DNA from: Tsukamurella paurometabola
GTDB lineage: Bacteria; Actinomycetota; Actinomycetes; Mycobacteriales; Mycobacteriaceae
Length of the DNA stretch: 64,000 bases
Direction of reading: 5' to 3'
Assembly: GCF_900631615.1 (NCBI RefSeq)
Contig: NZ_LR131273.1
Coordinates: 3,876,850-3,940,849 of the forward strand
This document shows, one piece after another, positions 34,600-42,621 of the stretch (positions within the stretch are counted from its first letter, which is position 1; every line of letters starts with the position of its first letter). The notes beneath the pieces are model-generated. The model saw nothing but the letters and a program-made list of their open reading frames with translations, was not told the DNA's origin and searched no databases. The translations under genes were made by a program, and so were the position numbers.

Positions 34600-36066
34600 A
34601 TGCCCGAAACCCCCGCCCCGATCTCCCCGGACGACCTCGCCGCCTTCCACCGCGTGCTCGAGGCCGCCGCGTTGCTCGACGACGGCGATCCGCAGTCCGT
34701 CGAGGTGCAGCGCGCCGTCGGGCACATGTTCAAGCTGCTCAAGCGCGAGCGCCGCAAGGCGGCCCGTGCGAAGGTCAAGGCCGCAGACCGCGACGTCCTC
34801 GAACGCACCGCCACCGGCAACGCCGAGCGGATCGACGACGAGACGGCGGGGATCCTCCTGACCACGCCCACCGTCGGCGACAGCGCGGGCGAGCTGCTGC
34901 GGCCCCAGAGCTGCTACATCTGCAAGCAGCCGTACACCCGGATCGACGCCTTCTACCACCAGCTCTGCCCCGAGTGCGCGGCGTTCAGCCACGCGAAACG
35001 GGACGCCACCACCGACCTCACCGGCCGGCGCGCGCTCCTGACCGGCGGACGGGCGAAGATCGGCATGTACATCGCCCTGCGCCTGCTGCGCGACGGTGCC
35101 GATCTCACCATCACCACACGCTTCCCCACCGACGCCGCCCGCCGCTTCGCCGCGCTCGCCGACAGCGCCGACTGGCTCGACCGCCTCCACATCGTGGGCA
35201 TCGACCTGCGCGACCCGTCGCAGGTGAGTGCGATGGCCGACGCCGTCGCCGCCCGCGGCCCGCTGGACATCATCATCAACAACGCCGCGCAGACGGTGCG
35301 TCGCTCCCCCGGCGCCTACTCGGCGCTGGTCGACGCCGAATCCGGCGACGTCCCACCCGAGCTCGAGAACCGGATCATCCGGTTCGGCCGCGCCAGTTCC
35401 GCCCACCCCGCCGCCCTCACGGAGGCCCTCGACGGGCACACCGGCGGCGTCACGGGCGACCTCGCGGCCCTCGACCCGGCGGCGCTGACCGCACTGGCTC
35501 TGCGCGGCGGTTCGTCGTCCGCCGCGCGCATCGAGGCCGGCACCGCGATCGACGCCGGCGGCCTCCTCCCCGACCTCGTGCACACCAACTCCTGGGTGCA
35601 GACCGTCGAGGAGGTCGAGCCGCTGGAGCTGCTCGAGGTGCAGCTGTGCAACTCGGTGGCGCCGTTCATCCTCATCTCGAAGCTGCGCCCCGCGCTGGCG
35701 GCCTCGCCCGCGCGCCGCACGTACGTCGTGAACGTCTCCGCGATGGAGGGCCAGTTCGGCCGCGGATACAAGGGCCCCGGGCACCCGCACACGAACATGG
35801 CCAAGGCTGCGCTGAACATGCTCACCCGCACGTCCAGCGCGGAGATGTTCGAGCAGGACGGGATCCTCATGACCGCCGTCGACACCGGCTGGATCACCGA
35901 CGAGCGCCCGCACCACACCAAGATGCGCCTCGCCGACGAGGGCTTCCGGGCGCCGCTCGACCTGGTCGACGGTGCCGCCCGCGTCTACGACCCGATCGTC
36001 CAGGGCGAGAACGGTGTCGACCTCTACGGGTGCTTCCTCAAGGACTACAAGCCCTCGCCGTGGTGA
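34600..36066 (+). CDS. SDR-like oxidoreductase with N-terminal zinc ribbon
   Basis: 488 residues. An N-terminal helical part (1-75) is followed by a zinc ribbon CYICKQ (Cys105, 108) and CPECAA (Cys123, 126), then a Rossmann domain with TGGRAKIG at 148-155, NNAA at 227-230, the active-site Ser380 in NVSAMEG, and Lys402. The position four before the Lys, normally the catalytic Tyr, is Thr398 (HTNMAK). It thus belongs to the SDR fold but with an altered active site; cofactor binding is probable, catalysis uncertain. An insert of about 80 residues lies between 240 and 330. Start is ATG 34600, after AGGGA; ATG 34582, overlapping the LmeA stop, is an alternative. Confidence 0.8.
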   Translation: MPETPAPISPDDLAAFHRVLEAAALLDDGDPQSVEVQRAVGHMFKLLKRERRKAARAKVKAADRDVLERTATGNAERIDDETAGILLTTPTVGDSAGELLRPQSCYICKQPYTRIDAFYHQLCPECAAFSHAKRDATTDLTGRRALLTGGRAKIGMYIALRLLRDGADLTITTRFPTDAARRFAALADSADWLDRLHIVGIDLRDPSQVSAMADAVAARGPLDIIINNAAQTVRRSPGAYSALVDAESGDVPPELENRIIRFGRASSAHPAALTEALDGHTGGVTGDLAALDPAALTALALRGGSSSAARIEAGTAIDAGGLLPDLVHTNSWVQTVEEVEPLELLEVQLCNSVAPFILISKLRPALAASPARRTYVVNVSAMEGQFGRGYKGPGHPHTNMAKAALNMLTRTSSAEMFEQDGILMTAVDTGWITDERPHHTKMRLADEGFRAPLDLVDGAARVYDPIVQGENGVDLYGCFLKDYKPSPW

Positions 36067-36097
36067 CGGGCGTACCACCGCCGCGGTGACGGGCGGA

Positions 36098-36103
36098 TAG
36101 GGT
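36098..36103 (+). promoter_or_regulatory. Candidate -10 element, leaderless nucleoside hydrolase gene
   Basis: TAGGGT followed by 7 bases and GTG at 36111. Confidence 0.5.
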
Positions 36104-36110
36104 TGTCCTC

Positions 36111-37148
36111 GTGGCGGAAACGAAGGTCCTGTTCGACTGCGACACCGGCGTCGACGACTCCCTGGCCCTGCTGTACCTGCTGAGCAGACCCGGTGTGGAC
36201 CTGCTCGGCATCGTCTCGACCGCCGGCAACGTGCCGGCGCCGCAGGTCGTGGAGAACAACCTCGGCTGGCTGGAGTTGCTGGGCCGCACCGACATCCCCG
36301 TCCACCCCGGTTCGGACGCACCGCTGTCCACCCCGCTGATGACCACCGAGGAGACGCACGGACCGTTCGGCGTCGGCTACGCCGAGCTGCCGGCGCCCGG
36401 CCGCGGACCGTCGGAGATCACGGGGCCGCAGGCGTGGTCGGATCTGACCCGCGCCCACCCCGGTGAGGTCGTCGCCCTCGTGACCGGACCCTGCACGAAC
36501 CTCGCGCTCGCCCTGCGCGACGATCCGGGGATCCTCACCCGCCTCCGCCGGCTCGTCATCATGGGCGGTGTCTTCTGGCACCCCGGCAACACCACGCCGA
36601 CATCGGAGTGGAACGTCGCCGTCGATCCCGAATCGCTCTGGGAGGTGCTGCGCGCGTACGGCGAGCTGGACGGCACCGGCACCCCGCTGCCGATCCTGTG
36701 CCCGCTCGACCTCACGGAGACCATCGAGCTCACGCCGGACCACGTGCTGCGGCTCGCCGACGCCGCCGGCAGCAGCCCGGCCGAGTGCCTGGACCCCGAG
36801 GACGCCGACGGTACGCGGTCCGCTGCGAGCAATCCCGTGGTCCGGGCCGTCTCGGACGCCGTGCGGTTCTACTTCGAGTTCCACCGCGACCACGACCTCG
36901 GCTACATCGCGCACATGCACGACCCGTTCGCCGCGGCGGTCGCACTCGATCCGACGATCGTGGAGACGCGGGCCTACCCTGTGGATGTGGAACTCACCGG
37001 ATCGCTCACCCGCGGAACGACGATCGCCGACGTGCACGGCGCCTGGAACCGGCCCGACACGGCGCAGGTCGCTGTCGCCACCGATCAGGTGGCGTTCTTC
37101 GACGACCTCCTCGACGCGATCGCAGGACTGGCCCGTGGCCGCGGCTGA
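36111..37148 (+). CDS. Nucleoside hydrolase
   Basis: 345 residues of the inosine-uridine nucleoside N-ribohydrolase family. The calcium-binding N-terminal motif is LFDCDTGVDDSLAL, and later motifs are VTGPCTNLALAL, MGGVFWHPGNTTPTSEWNVAVDPES and HMHDPFAAAVALDP (catalytic His/Asp). It splits nucleosides into base and ribose for salvage. The GTG start is supported by the promoter spacing. The 3' end overlaps the DinB gene by 14 bases, suggesting one transcript. Confidence 0.93.
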   Translation: MAETKVLFDCDTGVDDSLALLYLLSRPGVDLLGIVSTAGNVPAPQVVENNLGWLELLGRTDIPVHPGSDAPLSTPLMTTEETHGPFGVGYAELPAPGRGPSEITGPQAWSDLTRAHPGEVVALVTGPCTNLALALRDDPGILTRLRRLVIMGGVFWHPGNTTPTSEWNVAVDPESLWEVLRAYGELDGTGTPLPILCPLDLTETIELTPDHVLRLADAAGSSPAECLDPEDADGTRSAASNPVVRAVSDAVRFYFEFHRDHDLGYIAHMHDPFAAAVALDPTIVETRAYPVDVELTGSLTRGTTIADVHGAWNRPDTAQVAVATDQVAFFDDLLDAIAGLARGRG

Positions 37149-37608
37149 GGGCCAGATCGCGGCGTTCCTCGACGTCGCCGCGGAGACGCTGGACACGATC
37201 GACCGCGTGCTCGACGACCTGGACGACACGGCCGTCAACGCCGTTCCCCCGGTCCCCGGGGTGAACTCGGTGTTCGCGCTCGTCACCCACGTCGGCGGGG
37301 CGCTGGGCTACTGGGGCGGCTCGTTGATGGCCGGCGAGGACATCCCCCGCGACCGGTCCGCGGAGTTCCATGCGACCGGCACGGTCGATGAGGCGCGAGC
37401 GATCGTGGCGCGCCTGCGGACCGACCTGCCGCGGTGGGCAGCGGTGGCGGCCACCGGGATCCGAAATCCGGAAGCGACGGGGACCACCCGGCGGAACGCC
37501 GCCACGGCGACCCCGGAGTGGGTGCTCACCCACATGCTGCGCGAGCTCACCCAGCACACCGGGCACATGGAGATCTGCCGCGACGTCGTGGCGGAGCGCG
37601 CAGACTGA
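37135..37608 (+). CDS. DinB-like metal-binding protein
   Basis: 157 residues. A four-helix bundle pattern of the DinB/DUF664 type, with likely metal ligands His in VTHVGGALGYW and the two His in LTQHTGHMEICRD. Relatives include mycothiol- and bacillithiol-dependent transferases, so a thiol-transfer role fits a mycothiol producer, but nothing specific is shown. GTG start inside the previous gene. Confidence 0.75.
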   Translation: MAAAEGQIAAFLDVAAETLDTIDRVLDDLDDTAVNAVPPVPGVNSVFALVTHVGGALGYWGGSLMAGEDIPRDRSAEFHATGTVDEARAIVARLRTDLPRWAAVAATGIRNPEATGTTRRNAATATPEWVLTHMLRELTQHTGHMEICRDVVAERAD

Positions 37609-37612
37609 TGCC

Positions 37613-38230
37613 ATGCTCATTCCGAAGGCGATCGCCGAGGGCGTCCGCGACGGCCGTGTGACCACGCAGTACCGGCGGTGGGACACGCCGCGGGTGAAGG
37701 TCGGCGGCACCCAGCTCACACCCGCCGGGCTGCTGCGCTTCACCCGCGTCACCCGCGTCCCCGACGTCGAGAGGATCACTGACCGCGCCGCCCGCGCGGC
37801 CGGCGTCAAGGACGCCGCGGCACTGCGCCGACTGCTCGCGCCCCGCGATCCCGGCGCGCCCCGGCGGGAGCGCTCGGCCCGCGGCGGCGAGCACGTGTAC
37901 CGCATCCACCTCGAGTGGGCGGGCGAGGATCCGCGCCTCGCCCTGCGGGAACAACTGCCCGACGACGCCGAGCTCGAGGCCATCGCGAAGCGCCTGGCCC
38001 GGCTCGACGCGCGGGAGAGCGGTCCGTGGACGAGTGAGATCCTGGCATGGATCCGCGATCACCCGCACGTCGTCTCCAAGGAGCTGGCCGCCGAGCGCGG
38101 CGTCGACCTGCTGCCGATGAAGGCCGACATCCGCAAGCTCAAGGGCATGGGTCTGACGATCAGCCACGAGGTCGGCTACGAGCTGTCGCCCCGCGGCGCC
38201 GCCTACCTGGCCTGGGTGCGATCGCGGTGA
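37613..38230 (+). CDS. Putative PUA/ASCH-like and winged-helix protein
   Basis: 205 residues. The first 50 (IPKAIAEGVRDGRVTTQYRRWDTPRVKVGGTQLTP) look like an ASCH/PUA-type RNA-binding start, and the last 60 (ILAWIRDHPHVVSKELAAERGVDLLPMKADIRKLKGMGLTI) look like a winged helix. The assignment is by pattern only. Such a combination suggests RNA or DNA binding, but no function is claimed. It lies 4 bases after the DinB stop, in the same possible operon. Confidence 0.6.
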   Translation: MLIPKAIAEGVRDGRVTTQYRRWDTPRVKVGGTQLTPAGLLRFTRVTRVPDVERITDRAARAAGVKDAAALRRLLAPRDPGAPRRERSARGGEHVYRIHLEWAGEDPRLALREQLPDDAELEAIAKRLARLDARESGPWTSEILAWIRDHPHVVSKELAAERGVDLLPMKADIRKLKGMGLTISHEVGYELSPRGAAYLAWVRSR

Positions 38231-38248
38231 TCCGGGTGCGCAGGGCGC

Positions 38249-39889
38249 CTACGCGGGTTGGCCCTCCGCCGCCTCCTGCGCGGCGTCCTCGGCCGTGGAC
38301 TTCGCCCAGCGGTAGTCGGCCTTGCCGGCCGGGGTGCGCTTGACCTGGTCGACGAAGACGATGGTGCGCGGCACCTTGTACCCGGCGAGCTCGCCTCGGG
38401 CGAAGGTCTGCACATCCTCGATGCTCGGGCGTTCGTGGCCCTCCGCGACCGAGATGACGGCCGCGACCCGCTGCCCGTAACGGGCGTCGGGCACGGGCAC
38501 CACGAGCGCGTCCGAGATCGCGGGGTGCCCGTGCAGGGTCGCCTCGACCTCCTCGGCGTAGACCTTCTCGCCGCCGGTGTTGATGCACTGACTGCCGCGC
38601 CCCAGGAAGACGATGCCGCCGTCCTCCGCCGGGTAGCCCATGTCGCCGAGGACCGAGATCCGGCGACCGTCGGGCAGCGTCGGAAAGGTGCGTGCGGACT
38701 TCTCGGGGTCGTTGTAGTAGCCGAGCGGGACGTTGCCGACGCGCGCGATGTAGCCCACTTCGCCGGGGGTCGTGATCTGCTGGAAGGACTCGTCGACCAC
38801 CATCATCTTGTCGGTGGGCGGAGCGTGCAGGTTGCCGTTCTCGTCGAGTTGCATCACGCCGTCGTTGCCGGACTCGGAGGCACCGAAGTTGTCGCGCAGG
38901 ATCAGCTCGGGCTTGATCGCGGCCATGCGGTCGCGCACGTGCTTGGACCAGATCGCGCCGCCCGAGGTGATGGAGAAGAGCGACGAGAAGTCCGCGGTGT
39001 CCTTCTGCTTCTCCATCTCCTCGACCAGGGGGATCCCCATGGCGTCGCCCACGATGAGGATGGTCTGCGTCTGATCGCGCTTGATGTTGCGCACGATCTC
39101 GGCGGCCTTGAAGTCGCGCTCGAGGATCACCCTCGAACCGAGCACGAAGAACGTGAACAGCGAGTACGCCGCCGCGCCGTGCATGAGCGGGGCCGCGATG
39201 AGGAAGGCCAACGGCGGGAAGTCCTTGGCGCCCTGCCCGACCTCCTCCAGCGTGGTGCGGGGCTCGCCGCCGTAGGGCACGCCGGCGGAGAGCGGCTTGC
39301 GGAAGAAGTCGTCGTGCTGCCAGACCACGCCCTTGGGGTAGCCCGTGGTGCCGCCGGTGTAGATGATGTAGTGCTCCTCGCCGGTGCGCTCCTCGAAATC
39401 GCGCTCCTCGGACTGAGATCCGGCGTCCGCGAACGGCACCAGCGAGACGCCGGGAGCATCGTCGACGGCGGCGGCGAGCTCGGGGGTGACGTCGCCGACG
39501 ACGAACACTGTGCGCAGCTCCGGCAGCGTGCCGATGAGCCCGGCGAGCGTGCGCTGGTGTTCGGCCATCTCGACGACGATGCCGCGGGAGTCGGAGTTGG
39601 TGAAGATGTACTCCAGCTCCGGCCCGGTGTAGCGGTAGTTCACGTTGACCGGGACCGCGCGGATCTTGATCAGCGCGAGGAGCGACTGCACGTGCTCGAC
39701 GCTGTTCTTGAGGAACAGCGCGACGTGGTCGAAGGCGCCGATCCCGTGCGCGGCGAACAGGTGGGCCACCTGATTGGCCTGCCCGTCCATCTCCGCGTAC
39801 GAGGTCTGATCGCCCTCGTAGCTCAAGACGATCCGTTCGGGCACCGCGTCGACGACCGCCTCGAAGACATCGGCGAGGTTGAACTTCAT
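38249..39889 (-). CDS. Acyl-CoA synthetase (FadD19-like)
   Basis: 546 residues, AMP-forming. Motifs are YIIYTGGTTGYPKGVVWQHDD (ATP P-loop), FGASESGNDG, YPAEDGGIVFLGRGSQCINTGGEKVYAEEVEA and the catalytic-Lys end RTPAGKADYRWAK. The N-terminus and the ending recall steroid-side-chain CoA ligases such as FadD19 of mycobacteria, though this is from memory. It activates a carboxylic acid to an acyl-CoA. ATG 39889 is chosen because AGGAG lies 5 bases upstream; GTG 39895 overlaps that site. Two KstR-like operators lie upstream. Confidence 0.88.
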   Translation of the reverse strand: MKFNLADVFEAVVDAVPERIVLSYEGDQTSYAEMDGQANQVAHLFAAHGIGAFDHVALFLKNSVEHVQSLLALIKIRAVPVNVNYRYTGPELEYIFTNSDSRGIVVEMAEHQRTLAGLIGTLPELRTVFVVGDVTPELAAAVDDAPGVSLVPFADAGSQSEERDFEERTGEEHYIIYTGGTTGYPKGVVWQHDDFFRKPLSAGVPYGGEPRTTLEEVGQGAKDFPPLAFLIAAPLMHGAAAYSLFTFFVLGSRVILERDFKAAEIVRNIKRDQTQTILIVGDAMGIPLVEEMEKQKDTADFSSLFSITSGGAIWSKHVRDRMAAIKPELILRDNFGASESGNDGVMQLDENGNLHAPPTDKMMVVDESFQQITTPGEVGYIARVGNVPLGYYNDPEKSARTFPTLPDGRRISVLGDMGYPAEDGGIVFLGRGSQCINTGGEKVYAEEVEATLHGHPAISDALVVPVPDARYGQRVAAVISVAEGHERPSIEDVQTFARGELAGYKVPRTIVFVDQVKRTPAGKADYRWAKSTAEDAAQEAAEGQPA

Positions 39890-39929
39890 GCGCACTCCTG
39901 TTCCTGACCTGCGAACCCGTTCAGCTCGG

Positions 39930-39959
39930 CAGAACGTGTTCTAGTTGTAACAGGTTCTA
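39930..39959. promoter_or_regulatory. Two KstR-like operators upstream of the acyl-CoA synthetase
   Basis: Site 1, TGTAACAGGTTCTA (39946-39959), matches TnnAACnnGTTnnA completely. Site 2, CAGAACGTGTTCTA (39930-39943), matches all but the first base. They lie 41 to 70 bases before ATG 39889, where a repressor would block the promoter. The consensus is that of KstR, the TetR-type repressor of cholesterol catabolism in mycobacteria and rhodococci. Confidence 0.65.
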
Positions 39960-40005
39960 GTGTCGCGCGGGGCGGAATCGACCGCGAAACGTGCGGAGAT
40001 CCCGC

Positions 40006-41259
40006 TCAGCCGCGTTCCCCGCGGGCCGCCACCGCCACCACGGACCGCGCCTGGGCGACGATCGCCGCCAGATTCGCCCGGTACTGGGCCGACTCGAGGA
40101 CACCCCGGTCCGCGGGCAGCCCGTCGAGCACGGGGGTGTGCAGATGACCGCCCGGAACGGGGGCGGCGAGCCGGTCGCGCACCAGCGTCACGCGGTAACC
40201 GATCTCGTTGGACAGGTAGTCGCCACCCGCGCCCTGCCGCGCGAGCGCCCCGGCCGGCGGCTCGCCGGTCGTCGTGGTCGCCGCCGTCGGGGGCTGATCG
40301 CACACCGTCGAGACCGCCGGATTCGTCCCCGTGGCGTAGGCGATCTCGGAATTGCGCACCACCGGGTAGCGGCCCGCGGCTGCGGCGATGACGGCGGCCA
40401 TCGGCAGCGTGCTGCGGGTCCACTGCGGCGCGACTCCGGCGACCGGTGCCTCCCCGCGGAAGCAGGCGCCCTCGTTGTCCACCGCGCCACCCCGCCAGAC
40501 GCCGTTGATCGCCTCCAGGTCGAACCTGCCCGGCCTGCCCTGGCTCACCGTCGTGAAGCCCACCGCACGCGACGGTCCGGGCCGCAGGAACGGCGTCACG
40601 GCACGCTCCACCATGCCCGCACCGAAGTCGCGCCACCGCACCGGGAACAGCATCGCGACCACGGTCACGGGCCCGCTCGGCGTGTCGATCCGCGTGCCGT
40701 CGAGGGCGAGCGCGATCGCCCCGGACGGATTGCCCTGGCGGATGTCGCGGGTGAGACGGAAGGGGTCGAATCCGGTCACGAGCACCGTCCGCCCCGAGGG
40801 CGCGCGCCGTTGGCCGCGCGAGACCTCGTCGACGGTCGTCACGATCGCGGCGCGGCGGGCATCGGACACGGCGAACGCCGGACGCCAGTCACGCACGGAG
40901 CGGATCATGGCGAGCCGCGCCCAGTAGAGGGGCCGGTCGTCGGCGGTGAAGCCCTCCGCGCCGCTCTGCGCGCGCCGGACCGCCGCGCGCCACACGTCCC
41001 GGGAGGCCCGCTCCGCGGCGCGTTCCGCCTCGTCGGCCGAGCGCGCCGCGGCCAGCGCCCGGCCGAGGTCGTGCGGGTACCGATCGAACCCTGCGGAGGC
41101 GACGAGGCGGCCGGGCACCTCCCCGGCGCCGTACAGCCGTTCCTCGGCGGTCGGTGTCGTCGCCGGGCCGTCCGCGGCGGCCGGCGGCGCGATCAGTGCG
41201 CCGGCGACCACGGCGCCGACGGTGGAGAGGGAAACGGCGTGAACGAGACGACGGAACAT
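40006..41259 (-). CDS. Secreted pyroglutamyl-peptidase-like protein, Cys replaced
   Basis: 417 residues. A signal peptide (1-29, ending PPAAADG) predicts export. The core matches peptidase family C15: VLVTGFDPF at 160-167, Glu249 in FDLEAING, and His374 in GGHLHTP. The place of the catalytic Cys in the family motif (GxYxCN) reads GGDYLSN, so Ser350 replaces Cys. An N-terminal 120-residue helical region is extra compared with the usual 210-residue C15 enzymes. It may use Ser, or it may be a non-peptidase binding protein. A leaderless -10 precedes the ATG. Confidence 0.75.
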   Translation of the reverse strand: MFRRLVHAVSLSTVGAVVAGALIAPPAAADGPATTPTAEERLYGAGEVPGRLVASAGFDRYPHDLGRALAAARSADEAERAAERASRDVWRAAVRRAQSGAEGFTADDRPLYWARLAMIRSVRDWRPAFAVSDARRAAIVTTVDEVSRGQRRAPSGRTVLVTGFDPFRLTRDIRQGNPSGAIALALDGTRIDTPSGPVTVVAMLFPVRWRDFGAGMVERAVTPFLRPGPSRAVGFTTVSQGRPGRFDLEAINGVWRGGAVDNEGACFRGEAPVAGVAPQWTRSTLPMAAVIAAAAGRYPVVRNSEIAYATGTNPAVSTVCDQPPTAATTTTGEPPAGALARQGAGGDYLSNEIGYRVTLVRDRLAAPVPGGHLHTPVLDGLPADRGVLESAQYRANLAAIVAQARSVVAVAARGERG

Positions 41260-41265
41260 CCATCG

Positions 41266-41271
41266 AACCTA
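41266..41271 (-). promoter_or_regulatory. Candidate -10 element, leaderless C15-like gene
   Basis: TAGGTT on the minus strand, 6 bases before ATG 41259. Confidence 0.5.
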
Positions 41272-41360
41272 GGCCACCGCGGCGCTCGCCTCAGCCGGAA
41301 TACGTTCACGGCGCGGCGAACCCTCGTCAGCAGATCGTTCGCGGACCACAGTTGTCCGCC

Positions 41361-42584
41361 ATGACCACCTCGCTCTCCGCACCCACGTCCGACGCCGAAC
41401 TCGATGCCGCGTTCGGCCCCGTCTACGCCCGGATCGCCGAGGGCGCCGTCGCCCGCGAGCGGGAGCGGGAGCTCGTGCACGAGCCCATCGCGCAGCTCAG
41501 GGAGGCCGGCTTCACCGCCCTCCGGGTGCCGCGCGAGCTCGGTGGCGGCGGGGTGACGTTGCGCCAGTTCTTCCGGCAGCTCATCAACCTGGCGGCGGCC
41601 GATTCCAACATTCCCCAGGCGCTGCGCGTCCACGTCAACTTCGTCGAGGACCAGCGGCTCGCGAACACCGCCGAGGGGGATGCGTGGCTCCGGGCGGTCG
41701 TCGACGGCACCGTCGTCGGCAATGCGATCACGGAACCGGGGGCGGGTTCCGTGGGCGGGTACGCCACGACCCTGACGAAGCAGGACGACGGGACGTACCG
41801 GCTGACCGGGACCAAGTTCTACTCCACCGGCACCCTGTACGCGGACCGGATCCTGGTCGCGGCCGACCTCGACGGCGAGCGGGTGGGCGTCCTCGTCGAC
41901 GCGGACGCCGAGGGCGTCGAACGGGTCGACGACTGGAACGGCTTCGGGCAGCGCCTCACCGCGAGCGGCACCACCGTGTTCACCGACGTCGCCGTTCCCG
42001 CCGACCGGATCCTCGGTCCCGGATACGGCGCCCCGGGCGCCACGTACGCCACGTCGTACCTGCAGCTCGTCCAGCTCGCGGGCCTCGCCGGTATCGCCCA
42101 GCGCGCCACCGACGACACCGTGGCCTGGGTGCGCGCCCGCACCCGCACCTTCTCCCACGCGGCCGCCGACCTGCAGCGCGACGACCCGCTCGTCCAGCAG
42201 GTGATCGGCCGGCTCTCCAGCGCGGCCTGGACGGCGAAGCAGTCCGTGCTCGCCGTCGCCGACGTGCTGGACGCGACCCTCGCGGACCGTCGCGTTCACG
42301 AGGACCTCGTGCCGGAGGCCGAGCTGGCGGCCGCGCACGCGCAGCTCGCGGTCATCGACACGGTGCTCAAAGCCACCACCGACCTGTTCGAGGTCGGCGG
42401 CGCGTCGATCGTCGACGCGGACCTGCGGCTCGACCGGCACTGGCGCAACGCCCGCACCCTCGCCGTGCACAACCCGGCGATCCAGAAGGCCCGAGCGATC
42501 GGTGACCTGCTGCTCAACGGCGCCGACCTCCCCTACGCCTGGAACGCCGGCGCCCGCACCACGACCCCCGCCCCCTCCGCGTAG
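41361..42584 (+). CDS. Acyl-CoA dehydrogenase-like flavoprotein (DszC/SfnB type)
   Basis: 407 residues of the acyl-CoA dehydrogenase fold: an N-terminal helical domain with LRVPRELGGGGVTLRQFF, a beta domain with AITEPGAGSVGGYATTLTK and LTGTKFYSTGTLYADRILV, and a C-terminal helical domain with EVGGASIVDADLRLDRHWRNARTLAVHNP. The last segment resembles DszC/SfnB-type monooxygenases rather than true dehydrogenases, so it may oxygenate a sulfur or nitrogen compound with reduced flavin. It precedes a frameshifted flavin monooxygenase gene by 37 bases. Confidence 0.8.
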   Translation: MTTSLSAPTSDAELDAAFGPVYARIAEGAVARERERELVHEPIAQLREAGFTALRVPRELGGGGVTLRQFFRQLINLAAADSNIPQALRVHVNFVEDQRLANTAEGDAWLRAVVDGTVVGNAITEPGAGSVGGYATTLTKQDDGTYRLTGTKFYSTGTLYADRILVAADLDGERVGVLVDADAEGVERVDDWNGFGQRLTASGTTVFTDVAVPADRILGPGYGAPGATYATSYLQLVQLAGLAGIAQRATDDTVAWVRARTRTFSHAAADLQRDDPLVQQVIGRLSSAAWTAKQSVLAVADVLDATLADRRVHEDLVPEAELAAAHAQLAVIDTVLKATTDLFEVGGASIVDADLRLDRHWRNARTLAVHNPAIQKARAIGDLLLNGADLPYAWNAGARTTTPAPSA

Positions 42585-42621
42585 TAGCCCCCGAGAAGAC
42601 CGACCACCGAAAGGCACGACC

